This document shows positions 36,162 through 44,805 of a stretch of DNA of 64,000 nucleotides, in pieces (within the stretch, counting starts at the first letter, position 1; each line of letters begins with the position of its first letter). The stretch comes from Haliscomenobacteraceae bacterium (GTDB taxonomy: Bacteria; Bacteroidota; Bacteroidia; Chitinophagales; Saprospiraceae). The notes beneath the pieces were generated by a model. The model saw nothing but the letters and a program-made list of their open reading frames with translations. It searched no databases and was not told where the DNA came from. The position numbers and the translations under genes are program-made. Location: the NCBI GenBank assembly GCA_947501115.1, contig CANMVX010000003.1, positions 62,001 to 126,000 of the forward strand, written 5' to 3'.

Positions 36162-38774
36162 ATGCAAAATAAGTTTTTTTTGCTATCCCTCTTCCTTTTA
36201 ATACTTACTTCTCTTTCCTCTCAATCAGGCTTGTCTTTATCAGGAAGAATAGTAGATGATTCTTTAGAGGAACTTCCTTTTGTGCAGGTACAATTGTACC
36301 AAAAACTATTAGGAAACAACAAGCTTTTAACCTACGGATGGGCGGACTCTTCAGGGAATTTTCAACTCTTTTTCCATGAACCTTTAGTAAATGGTTTTCT
36401 TTGTTTTAATGCAATAGGCTGGCAAACAGATACATTATTTTTAAATCCATTAGATTCTACCTCTACCTTTCTGGGGTTAATTAAACTAAAGGGAGTTTCT
36501 ATTCAGCTTGATGAAATAATCATAAAAGAAAAATCCCTTTCTTATTACGATAGGGGAGATTCCACTGTTTTTAAACCTGTTTTTTTTCAGGACGGTTCGG
36601 AGCGGGTTTTAGAGGATCTTTTAGCTAAACTACCAGGGGTAAGGGTCGCAGAAGATGGCTTTCTTTATTTCAGAGGTAAAAGAGTAAGTAAGGTGCTTTG
36701 GGACGGTGATGACCTGTTGGGAAATGATTATTCGAAAGCTACAAAGAGAATGCCCGCTGGTATGGCTAATGAATTTAGGTTCATAAATAAATTTGAGGCA
36801 AATCCTTTATTGAAATCTTTAAATCAAAGTGATCACTTGGTTTTAGATATCGAAGTTAAAAATACGTTCAAGGGCAAATGGATTGGAGATGCTTTTGTTG
36901 GCCTTGGTTTGGCACCCATGGGCATGGCGGGATTTAGTGGCTATCGTATCCAGAAAAAAATAAAGTTCCTTTCCTTTGCTGAAGCGAATACTTTTAATGA
37001 TTTGTCGCCAGGAAAAAAAATGATTATTGATTATTCCGATGATTTGAATAGTGCTTTCCAACCAATGAATTTACTTAGTTGGTTTGTTTTCCCTTCTTTT
37101 TTTCCTGTAATTCTCTCACAATCTCGTTTTAACCAGGGTAAAAGTATCAATTTTGCGGGTGGACCTCACTGGAAGCTTGGGAAAGAGAGTTTTATAAATA
37201 TGCAGGTTGATGGCCTGCTGTCAACAGATTATTTTCAGAATAGTAACTTTACCAATCAGCTTTTGTCACAAAGAACCTGGAGGCAACAATGGATACAGAA
37301 TGATAATGTCAATAGATTTAAGGTGAATTCAGACGGAAGGATTAATCTTTCCGGGAAATCAAATATAAGTTTTCGTTTCAATGGGGTGAAGGAATTACTA
37401 ACCATGAGTAAAATGGATTCACTAAGTAGCAATGAGTTTTCTCCATTAACTTCAACAGAGGGCTTATTAAATGAAAGATTATTGGGAGATTTGCATGTAG
37501 ATTGGATTCTAAAGCCCAATAATTCAATGGTTTGGAGAGTAAAATCGTGGAGTCATTTTGATAAAATGCAGGATACCTACGATTGGCAGATTGACAAAAG
37601 GCAGTCCTTTAACACTCAATATGTAGGGCAATCAAATTATTTTTCCAGACTTCAGGGTTTGCTTATACATCCAACATATCAATGGGAGATTGGATCGCAT
37701 GTTCAACAAAATCATTTTAATGCCTATTTACAGGGGGAAGAACGGGCTTTGCGGAAAGTAAATTTATTATATCATCTTATATGGATTGGGGGAAAAAGAG
37801 AATGGATAAAAAAATCGCACCTTCTCTCCGTTTCTGGTAGTGCGGGGCCTGCCTCCTTTAAGTATCTGCGCTCTTTTGTAGAAACAAGGAAAAATACCTT
37901 TCTTTTGGAAGGAAACTTAAGGTATAAACTTGGGCTATCGAAAAAGTTTACCTATGAGTCTGTCTTGCAACTTACCCCTGTTTTACCCGATGCCGGGCAG
38001 ATTTTTAAGGGGCAAATCAGAACGGGCATTTTACAGAGAGAGACAGGCATGGACGAGTTGATCATTCCGCGGAGTACCCAATTTAAAAACAGATTGATTT
38101 ATTCGGACAACAAAAAACAGTGGGAATCGCAGGCAAGTTTTACCTTGAACTACAAATCTCCTTATTTGGGGAATAGAACGATTTCTGGTGTTGAGCCTGA
38201 TTGGTTGATCGAAAAATATGCCTTCAGGCTTTCGAAAGGTATGATTATCCAATGGAACATCGATAAATATTTCATTCAGCAATCTGCTTCTTTTGGGCTT
38301 AACATAAATGCCTCCAGGCAAAACTTTTTATTTGGATTGGATCAATGGGTAGGAGAAAATGTGTTTTATCATTTATCGGGAAAACTGGATGTAAGACTAA
38401 AGGTTGGTACATTGGGTGTGGTGCTTTCTCCAGGTATTTATCACAGGCAAACAACAACGGACAGAGGTGACTTATCTGTTTTAACTCAATTTATGTCTTC
38501 GGGAAACCTTCAGTGGAATATTTGGAAAAAAAGTACTGTGAATATTATTGTGGATTACTTGCCGGGGAAATTGACAGGCAATAAACCTTGGTTTTGGGCC
38601 AAAGCGGTAGGTAAATTTCCGATAAATGAGAAGTATTTTCTGGTGCTTGAGGTTAAAAATATTTTTAATCAAAGAAACTTGACGTTAGGTGATTTATGGG
38701 CTGATAACCAGTTAATTCAGCAGTTTCAAGTTAATCCTTCATTGGTAATGATAAGGATTTACAAAAATTTTTAA
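36162..38774 (+). CDS. TonB-dependent-receptor-like outer-membrane barrel
   Basis: 870 residues. The start is the ATG at 36162, which opens a signal peptide (MQNKFFLLSLFLLILTSL). Next come a carboxypeptidase-regulatory-like domain (about 22-110, SGRIVDDSLEELPFVQVQLY), a plug-like region (DGSERVLEDLLAKLPGVRV, about 150-240) and a long beta-strand-rich barrel ending in VMIRIYKNF with the terminal aromatic residue typical of outer-membrane barrels. It lacks the SusC-specific motifs and is of the type that follows GLPGLI genes. The ligand is unknown. Confidence 0.82.
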   Translation: MQNKFFLLSLFLLILTSLSSQSGLSLSGRIVDDSLEELPFVQVQLYQKLLGNNKLLTYGWADSSGNFQLFFHEPLVNGFLCFNAIGWQTDTLFLNPLDSTSTFLGLIKLKGVSIQLDEIIIKEKSLSYYDRGDSTVFKPVFFQDGSERVLEDLLAKLPGVRVAEDGFLYFRGKRVSKVLWDGDDLLGNDYSKATKRMPAGMANEFRFINKFEANPLLKSLNQSDHLVLDIEVKNTFKGKWIGDAFVGLGLAPMGMAGFSGYRIQKKIKFLSFAEANTFNDLSPGKKMIIDYSDDLNSAFQPMNLLSWFVFPSFFPVILSQSRFNQGKSINFAGGPHWKLGKESFINMQVDGLLSTDYFQNSNFTNQLLSQRTWRQQWIQNDNVNRFKVNSDGRINLSGKSNISFRFNGVKELLTMSKMDSLSSNEFSPLTSTEGLLNERLLGDLHVDWILKPNNSMVWRVKSWSHFDKMQDTYDWQIDKRQSFNTQYVGQSNYFSRLQGLLIHPTYQWEIGSHVQQNHFNAYLQGEERALRKVNLLYHLIWIGGKREWIKKSHLLSVSGSAGPASFKYLRSFVETRKNTFLLEGNLRYKLGLSKKFTYESVLQLTPVLPDAGQIFKGQIRTGILQRETGMDELIIPRSTQFKNRLIYSDNKKQWESQASFTLNYKSPYLGNRTISGVEPDWLIEKYAFRLSKGMIIQWNIDKYFIQQSASFGLNINASRQNFLFGLDQWVGENVFYHLSGKLDVRLKVGTLGVVLSPGIYHRQTTTDRGDLSVLTQFMSSGNLQWNIWKKSTVNIIVDYLPGKLTGNKPWFWAKAVGKFPINEKYFLVLEVKNIFNQRNLTLGDLWADNQLIQQFQVNPSLVMIRIYKNF

Positions 38775-38827
38775 TCCTATGAATAGATAAAATAAGATTG
38801 AAAGTAGTCAGGTTAAATAATTCACCG

Positions 38828-38835
38828 AAACGTTT
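38828..38835. promoter_or_regulatory. AAACGTTT palindrome upstream of the MATE gene
   Basis: 8-bp perfect palindrome within CCGAAACGTTTTCC. It shares AACGTTTTC with the candidate LacI-type operator at 40245-40260. It lies 53 bases before the MATE ATG and 29 bases before its -7 box. Confidence 0.2.
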
Positions 38836-38864
38836 TCCGGGTCAATTTAGCGCTTTAAAAATGA

Positions 38865-38872
38865 TACCTTTG
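38865..38872 (+). promoter_or_regulatory. -7 promoter core for the MATE gene
   Basis: TACCTTTG, a full match to TAnnTTTG, 16 bases before the ATG. No TTTG -33 box at the usual distance. Confidence 0.45.
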
Positions 38873-38888
38873 CAACAAATTTGAAAAA

Positions 38889-40211
38889 ATGCGTAAAGAG
38901 ATAAAGGAGACATTGTATCTGGGATGGCCAATTATATTAGGTAATTTATCGCAAATGTTCCTTGGCGTTATTGACACAGCTATGGTTGGTGCTATACATA
39001 GCAGCCAGTTGGCAGCGGCCAGTTTTGTAAATAATTTATTGACGATACCCTTAGTATTGGGATTAGGTTTAACGATGGCTATCTCTCCATTAGTTGCCCA
39101 TTCGATAGGAAATGGGTTTATGAATAAACCATTAGTTATCGCTATAAATGGTTTATTTGTCGCTTTTTTTATGATGATATTTTTAGCTGTGGGTATTGAG
39201 TATTCCCAGCATTTCCTTTTACATAATATGGGACAGGATAAAATAGTGGTGGAATTATCGGGAACCTATTTAAGATGGATGACCTGGAGCATGTTACCTA
39301 TGATTTTATTTATGGTGTTAAAGCAGTTTTCGGATGGATTAGGAGAGACGAAATGGCCAATGTATCTTTCTTTAGCCTCCTTACCGGTGAATGGATTCCT
39401 GAATTACCTCTTCATTTTTGGGAAATTTGGGTTTCCCAGAATGGAGCTTGAAGGGGCGGGATTAGCCACTTTTATTTCCAGATTTTTATTATTTGTTGTC
39501 ATCATCATATTAATCATTTACAAATCGGCCTATAAGCCATATTTACAGGATGTTAAACATGCTTTTTCATTAAAAATTTCTGGCATTAAAGAAATACTCA
39601 GAGTGGGCATACCCAGTGCTATTCAATATGGGATGGAAGCCGGTGCATTTGCCGTATCAGGGGTAATGTCAGGATGGTTGGGTTATGTGCAACAAGCGGC
39701 ACATCAGATTGCCTTAAATATGGCCGCAATTACGTATATGGTGTCTTTAGGTATTAGCTCGGCGGGCAGTATAAGGGTAGCTAATGCAAGGGGGCAGGGG
39801 AATATAGAGCAGGTCAGGAAAATTGGCTATAGTAATTTTTCCATGGCGGTGGTGTATGGAGTGTTTTGTGCCGTTATTCTTTTCATAGGAAGAAGTGGCC
39901 TGCCTAAACTATTCAATGATGAAATGGAGGTTTTAAAATATGCAACCGGACTGATGATATTAGCGGGTGTTTTTCAAATTTCGGATTCTACCCAAGCCGT
40001 GGGGATTGGCCTGCTGAGAGGCGTACAGGATATGAAAATTCCTACCCTGATTGTGTTAGTGGCTTACTGGATAGTAGGTTTACCCGTTGGTTATTTTTTA
40101 GCCTTCAATCTAAAATGGGAGGTTTATGGTCTTTGGGTAGGTTTTATTGTCGCCTTAAGCGCTAGTGCGTTGTTACTCTTTTTTAGATTTAAGTACAAGG
40201 CAAATCAATAG
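38889..40211 (+). CDS. MATE family efflux transporter
   Basis: Cation-coupled multidrug or toxin exporter of the NorM/DinF superfamily in the inner membrane. 440 residues with 12 predicted helices. Family signs are GWPIILGNLSQMFLGVIDTA at residues 14-33 (the conserved first helix with P and the VDTA-like end), QFSDGLGETKWPM near 145, and IPSAIQYGMEAGAFAVSGV in the second half. Substrate cannot be told. It is monocistronic: it has its own -7 box and a weak terminator. Confidence 0.92.
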   Translation: MRKEIKETLYLGWPIILGNLSQMFLGVIDTAMVGAIHSSQLAAASFVNNLLTIPLVLGLGLTMAISPLVAHSIGNGFMNKPLVIAINGLFVAFFMMIFLAVGIEYSQHFLLHNMGQDKIVVELSGTYLRWMTWSMLPMILFMVLKQFSDGLGETKWPMYLSLASLPVNGFLNYLFIFGKFGFPRMELEGAGLATFISRFLLFVVIIILIIYKSAYKPYLQDVKHAFSLKISGIKEILRVGIPSAIQYGMEAGAFAVSGVMSGWLGYVQQAAHQIALNMAAITYMVSLGISSAGSIRVANARGQGNIEQVRKIGYSNFSMAVVYGVFCAVILFIGRSGLPKLFNDEMEVLKYATGLMILAGVFQISDSTQAVGIGLLRGVQDMKIPTLIVLVAYWIVGLPVGYFLAFNLKWEVYGLWVGFIVALSASALLLFFRFKYKANQ

Positions 40212-40213
40212 GG

Positions 40214-40237
40214 GAAGAGGCATTCTTCAATTTTTTT
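40214..40237 (+). terminator. Probable terminator of the MATE gene
   Basis: Short stem GAAGA / TCTTC (40214-40218, 40224-40228), 5-base loop, followed by AA and seven T. The stem is only 5 bp, so termination may be weak. Confidence 0.45.
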
Positions 40238-40244
40238 ATTTTCT

Positions 40245-40260
40245 ACGACAACGTTTTCGT
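40245..40260. promoter_or_regulatory. Candidate LacI-type operator before the uronate-malonate operon
   Basis: ACGACAACGTTTTCGT is an imperfect 16-bp palindrome (14 of 16 positions symmetric) with a central CG, the layout typical of LacI-family operators. It lies about 120 bases before the first gene of the operon and just after the MATE terminator. LacI-family regulators control uronate catabolism in many bacteria. No regulator gene is in the window. Confidence 0.4.
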
Positions 40261-40379
40261 AAATATTTTTAGTCTTACGCTAAGATCGGGCAGTATAAGT
40301 GCTAAATTTTCAAACTTTATCTATTATATTTAGAAATTATTACGCTCTTGAGCGGGTTAAATTCTTAAATGTAAACGGA

Positions 40380-41207
40380 ATGAGTAGTGGAACAACGGAA
40401 TCTTTTTCTTTAAAAGATAAAGTAATAATTGTAACGGGAGGTTATGGAATCCTTGGAAAATCCTTTAGTGAAGCCATAGCACTGTCAGGAGGAAACGTAG
40501 TTATTTTGGGAAGAGATGAGCCCAAAGGTCTCTCTGCAGTTAAGGATATTGAAGCAAAAGGAGGGATTGCTTTTTTTGCGCAGGCTGATGTGATGGACGA
40601 AGATTCATTGAAACGTGCAAAGGATTTGATTTTACAACGTTTTGGAAAAATAAGCGGCTTAGTAAATGCTGCGGGAGGTAATGTTCCCGAGGCAGTTTTA
40701 CAACCCGAGGCCGATATATTTTCCCTCAGCATGAGCGGAATGAAAAAAGCGCTCGATTTAAATGTTTGGGGAACTCTTTTGCCTACTCAGATTTTTGGGG
40801 CCGAACTGGTCAAAGAAGAAACGGGAAGTATTGTGAATATTTCGTCGGTGAGTACCGTCAGACCATTAACCAAAGTACTGGGTTACAGTATGGCTAAGTC
40901 AGCGATTGATGCCTATACAAAATGGTTTGCCATTGAAGTAGCTAATCGTCACGGTGACAAGATAAGAGTGAATGCCTTAGTGCCGGGGTTTTTTCTAACG
41001 GATCAAAACAGAGCGTTGCTTACCCAGCCTGATGGATCGCTGACTCCGCGCGGACAATCTATCATAAAACAAACCCCATTTAAAAGATTTGGAAGTCCAA
41101 ATGAATTAAATGGTGCACTTATATGGCTTCTCAGCGATGCCTCAAAATTTGTTACTGGCACAAATGTTAGGGTCGATGGTGGTTTTATGTCCTCCAGTGG
41201 GGTTTAA
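40380..41207 (+). CDS. SDR-family fructuronate reductase (mannonate oxidoreductase)
   Basis: Short-chain dehydrogenase of 275 residues, probably reducing D-fructuronate to D-mannonate with NAD(P)H, as the B. subtilis YjmF type does. The start is placed at MSSGTTESF (40380); upstream in-frame codons lack SDR features. Cofactor motif TGGYGILGKSF (about 19-29), NAAGGN (about 97-102), catalytic Ser in NISSVS and YSMAK with Tyr and Lys (about 175-190), VRVDGGFM at the end. Unlike E. coli UxuB it is not a long-chain polyol dehydrogenase. Next to uxuA by 23 bases, which supports the role. Confidence 0.82.
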   Translation: MSSGTTESFSLKDKVIIVTGGYGILGKSFSEAIALSGGNVVILGRDEPKGLSAVKDIEAKGGIAFFAQADVMDEDSLKRAKDLILQRFGKISGLVNAAGGNVPEAVLQPEADIFSLSMSGMKKALDLNVWGTLLPTQIFGAELVKEETGSIVNISSVSTVRPLTKVLGYSMAKSAIDAYTKWFAIEVANRHGDKIRVNALVPGFFLTDQNRALLTQPDGSLTPRGQSIIKQTPFKRFGSPNELNGALIWLLSDASKFVTGTNVRVDGGFMSSSGV

Positions 41208-41230
41208 TTTAATAATTTAATCATACAACT

Positions 41231-42424
41231 ATGTTTACGGGGCTTTCGCCAAATAAAAAAACGATGATACCAACGATGCGTTGGTATGGACCAAATGATC
41301 CTGTTTCCCTTTCCGACATTCGTCAATCGGGATGTACGGGCATTGTTAGTGCGCTTCACCATATTCCAAATGGCGCAGTATGGACAAAGGAGGAAATCCT
41401 TATCAGAAAAGAAATCATTGAAGCTGCTGGATTAACCTGGGATGTAGTAGAAAGTCTTCCCGTTAACGAGGCAATTAAAACACAGAGTGCTGGTTTCGAG
41501 GATTATATAAAAAATTATAAGGAATCCATGCGTAACTTAGCGGCTTGCGACGTTCGGGTGATTACTTATAATTTTATGCCTATTTTAGATTGGACAAGAA
41601 CTGATTTAGTTTTCAAACAGCCTGATGGCTCTTTAGCTTTATTATATGAAAGGGCCGCTTTTGTTGCTTTTGATTTATTTATATTGAAGAGAAACGGAGC
41701 TGCTGCAGACTATACCCAGGATGAAATTAAAAGGGCTACCGAGAGGTTTAACAATATGTCTTCCGAAGAAAAGGTTCTTTTGGAAAGTAATATGCTAAAA
41801 GGTCTTCCTGGCAGTGAGGAAAGTTTTACCCTGGAGCAGTTTCAGGCTGCCCTGGATACTTATGCTAATATTGATAGCAAAAAATTAAAAGCGAATCTAC
41901 AGCATTTTCTAAAGGAAATTATTCCCGTTGCTCAGGAATGTGGAGTGGTTATGGCTATTCATCCGGATGATCCGCCTTTTAATTTACTGGGTTTACCCAG
42001 AATCATGAGTTGTGCAGATGATGTCAGAGATATGATACAGGCAGTGCCGGCAAAGGAAAATGGATTGTGTTTTTGCACGGGGTCTTATGGTGTGAGAGCA
42101 GATAATAATTTACCGGAAATGGTTAAAGAATTTGGAGAAAGAATTCATTTCATCCATCTTCGAAGCACCACCCGAAATGACAATGGCGACTTCTTTGAAG
42201 ACAATCATTTAGAGGGCGATGTGGATATGTATGAGGTCATAACAGAGATTGTTCAATGGATGCGCACTCGAAATATTTCCATTCCTATGCGACCTGACCA
42301 TGGGCATCAAATGCTGGATGATTTGAAGAAAACAACCTATCCCGGATATTCTGCTATTGGTCGTTTGCGCGGTTTAGCTGAATTGAGAGGTACGGAATAT
42401 GCCATTCAACGATTTATCGATTAA
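41231..42424 (+). CDS. uxuA: Mannonate dehydratase
   Basis: Converts D-mannonate to 2-keto-3-deoxygluconate. 397 residues, the usual length, TIM-barrel fold. [20 protein letters not shown] (16-35), [15 protein letters not shown] (37-51), [14 protein letters not shown] (about 112-125), then metal ligands in [25 protein letters not shown] and [12 protein letters not shown] (about 240-360). It lies between the SDR gene and kdgK. Confidence 0.95.
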   Translation: MFTGLSPNKKTMIPTMRWYGPNDPVSLSDIRQSGCTGIVSALHHIPNGAVWTKEEILIRKEIIEAAGLTWDVVESLPVNEAIKTQSAGFEDYIKNYKESMRNLAACDVRVITYNFMPILDWTRTDLVFKQPDGSLALLYERAAFVAFDLFILKRNGAAADYTQDEIKRATERFNNMSSEEKVLLESNMLKGLPGSEESFTLEQFQAALDTYANIDSKKLKANLQHFLKEIIPVAQECGVVMAIHPDDPPFNLLGLPRIMSCADDVRDMIQAVPAKENGLCFCTGSYGVRADNNLPEMVKEFGERIHFIHLRSTTRNDNGDFFEDNHLEGDVDMYEVITEIVQWMRTRNISIPMRPDHGHQMLDDLKKTTYPGYSAIGRLRGLAELRGTEYAIQRFID

Positions 42425-42456
42425 TATTAATAACCCAAACAAATAAATTATTAGTT

Positions 42457-43491
42457 ATGAAAAAAGTAGTGACTTTCGGTGAAATCATGCTCAGATTAGC
42501 ATCTCCGGGATATCTTCGGTTTTCTCAATCTACCCAGCTGGAGGCAACTTTTGGTGGTGGAGAGGCGAATGTTGCCGTTTCTTTGGCAAATTACGGTATT
42601 CCAGCTTCTTTCGTTTCCCGATTACCAAAGAATGATATTGGCGAATGGGCTATTCAAAACTTAAGAAAATATAATGTTCAGACGCAAGATATTTTAAGGG
42701 GTGGTGAGAGAGTGGGCATCTATTTCCTTGAAACGGGCGCTGTGGCCCGCGCAAGTAAAGTAGTCTATGATCGTGCTGGTTCCGCTATAGCTGATATTCA
42801 ACCTGGTATGCTCGATTGGGAGGCTATTTTTAAAGAAGCCAATTGGTTTCACTGGACGGGAATTACCCCTGCACTTTCTGAAGGGGCCGCCGCAACCTGT
42901 CTGGAGGGTATAAAAATGGCTAATAAACTGGGTGTCACCGTTTCTACAGATTTGAATTTCAGGAAAAATTTATGGAAATACGGAAAAACCGCTGCAGAGG
43001 TAATGCCTGAATTAGTGGCGGGTTGTGATGTCATTTTGGGAAATGAGGAGGATGCTGAAAAGGTTTTTCATATTCAACCAGAAGGGGTCGATGTGACAGC
43101 AGGTCATGTGGAAGCAGCCGCTTATGAATCGGTTTGCCGTCAATTGGTAAAGAGATTTCCAAGAGCAAAAAAGGTGATCATTACCTTAAGAGGTTCTATT
43201 AACGCCAATCATAATACCTGGGCGGGTACCTTGTTTAACGGTGAAAAAATATTCTTTTCACCTCAATATGATATTACCCATATTGTCGATAGAGTAGGGG
43301 GTGGTGATTCCTTTATGGGAGGTCTGATTTGCGGTCTGTTAACCTATCCCGATGATGATCAGCAGGCACTAAATTTCGCTGTAGCAGCCTCTTGTTTAAA
43401 ACACACCATTTATGGCGATTTTAATCTGGTCACCGTAGATGAAGTAAAAAATCTTATGAAAGGGGATGGGTCAGGCCGCGTTTCCAGATAA
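42457..43491 (+). CDS. kdgK: 2-keto-3-deoxygluconate kinase
   Basis: PfkB-family kinase phosphorylating KDG to KDPG. 344 residues. N-terminal FGEIMLRLASPGYLRF and GGGEANVAVSLANYG (about 33-47), substrate region YFLETGAVARASKVVYDRAG, and the anion-hole motif VGGGDSFMGGL with the catalytic Asp (about 283-293). The YLRF and VVYDRAGSA stretches are typical of KdgK. No KDPG aldolase gene (kdgA) lies in this operon, so the aldolase must be encoded elsewhere. Confidence 0.92.
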   Translation: MKKVVTFGEIMLRLASPGYLRFSQSTQLEATFGGGEANVAVSLANYGIPASFVSRLPKNDIGEWAIQNLRKYNVQTQDILRGGERVGIYFLETGAVARASKVVYDRAGSAIADIQPGMLDWEAIFKEANWFHWTGITPALSEGAAATCLEGIKMANKLGVTVSTDLNFRKNLWKYGKTAAEVMPELVAGCDVILGNEEDAEKVFHIQPEGVDVTAGHVEAAAYESVCRQLVKRFPRAKKVIITLRGSINANHNTWAGTLFNGEKIFFSPQYDITHIVDRVGGGDSFMGGLICGLLTYPDDDQQALNFAVAASCLKHTIYGDFNLVTVDEVKNLMKGDGSGRVSR

Positions 43492-43517
43492 TTAAATGAA
43501 CTTTAAATTTTGAGAAT

Positions 43518-44801
43518 ATGAGTAAATCACCTATTGGAAACCAACGTTGGATAGTCGTTGCTCTCCTTTTCTTTGCTACTACCATTAATTACATTGACCG
43601 ACAGGTTATTGGTTTGTTGAAACCTACGCTCGAGGTGGAATTTGGATGGTCAGAAAAGGATTATGCCAATATAGTCATGGCATTTACAGCTGCTTATGCC
43701 CTGGGATTACTTGTATTTGGCAGAATTATTGATAGAATAGGTACTAAAATGGGTTTCAGTATATCCATTGTTTTTTGGAGTATTGCCGCTTGCTTGCATG
43801 GAGTAGTAAAGACAACCTTTGGATTTGGTGTTGCCAGAGCAGCCCTGGGATTGGGTGAATCTGGTAATTTTCCTGCCGCCATTAAAACGGTAGCAGAATG
43901 GTTTCCAAAAAAGGAAAGAGCCTTAGCCACAGGGATTTTTAACTCGGGTGCCAATATCGGTGCCGTTTTTGCTCCTATTTTAGTACCTACCATTCTCGCT
44001 TTGTATGGCTGGCAGGAAGCATTTATTATAACCGGTGCTATAGGCTTTGTTTGGTTAATATTTTGGTTGTACTATTACGAAATTCCAACCAGACACAAAA
44101 AAGTAACGGAAGCGGAACTTGCTCATATTCATAGTGATAATGAAGAAGATACGAGCAATGAAAAACCTATTACCTGGGGAACCTTATTTCGTGTAAGGCA
44201 AACGTATGTTTTTATTGCAGGTAAATTATTGACAGACCCCATCTGGTGGTTTTTCTTATTCTGGTTGCCTTCTTATTTTTCAACCAGCTTTAATCTCGAT
44301 CTCAAAAAACCAGGTTGGCCTTTGGTAATTATTTATATGGCGACGTCTATTGGCAGTATTGGCGGAGGCTATCTTTCTTCTTACTTTATTCAAAAAGGAT
44401 GGCCTGTTTATAAAGCCAGAAAAACAGCTATGTTTATTTTCGCTCTTTGCGTACTGCCCATTATGTCGGCCAAATATGCTACAAATATGTGGGTTGCTGT
44501 TGCCCTTATCAGCTTAGCTGCTGCTGCACATCAAGCCTGGAGCGCTAATATTTTTACCGTTGCATCTGATATGTTTCCTAAAAAGGCCATCAGTTCAGTC
44601 GTAGGTATTGGTGGTATGGCCGGATCTATAGGAGGTGTTTTATTTCCAATTTTTGTAGGCTACATTCTTGAAACTTATAGACAATTGGGAGATTCCACCG
44701 CAGGTTATAATATCATTTTCTTCGTTTGTGGTCTGATGTACATGCTGGCCTGGGCCGTTATGCACTTTATTAGCCCAAAAATGACTCCTTATAAAGAGTA
44801 G
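43518..44801 (+). CDS. exuT: ExuT-like hexuronate MFS transporter
   Basis: Inner-membrane sugar-acid:H+ symporter of the ACS family. 427 residues, 12 predicted helices. RWIVVALLFFATTINYIDRQ (10-29) and GLGESGNFPAAIKTVAEWFP (about 113-132) are strong ACS-family signatures; FNSGANIGAVFAPILVP follows. It probably imports glucuronate, galacturonate or an aldonate for the three upstream enzymes. It ends 4 bases before the malonyl-CoA synthetase gene. Confidence 0.9.
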   Translation: MSKSPIGNQRWIVVALLFFATTINYIDRQVIGLLKPTLEVEFGWSEKDYANIVMAFTAAYALGLLVFGRIIDRIGTKMGFSISIVFWSIAACLHGVVKTTFGFGVARAALGLGESGNFPAAIKTVAEWFPKKERALATGIFNSGANIGAVFAPILVPTILALYGWQEAFIITGAIGFVWLIFWLYYYEIPTRHKKVTEAELAHIHSDNEEDTSNEKPITWGTLFRVRQTYVFIAGKLLTDPIWWFFLFWLPSYFSTSFNLDLKKPGWPLVIIYMATSIGSIGGGYLSSYFIQKGWPVYKARKTAMFIFALCVLPIMSAKYATNMWVAVALISLAAAAHQAWSANIFTVASDMFPKKAISSVVGIGGMAGSIGGVLFPIFVGYILETYRQLGDSTAGYNIIFFVCGLMYMLAWAVMHFISPKMTPYKE

Positions 44802-44805
44802 TATT

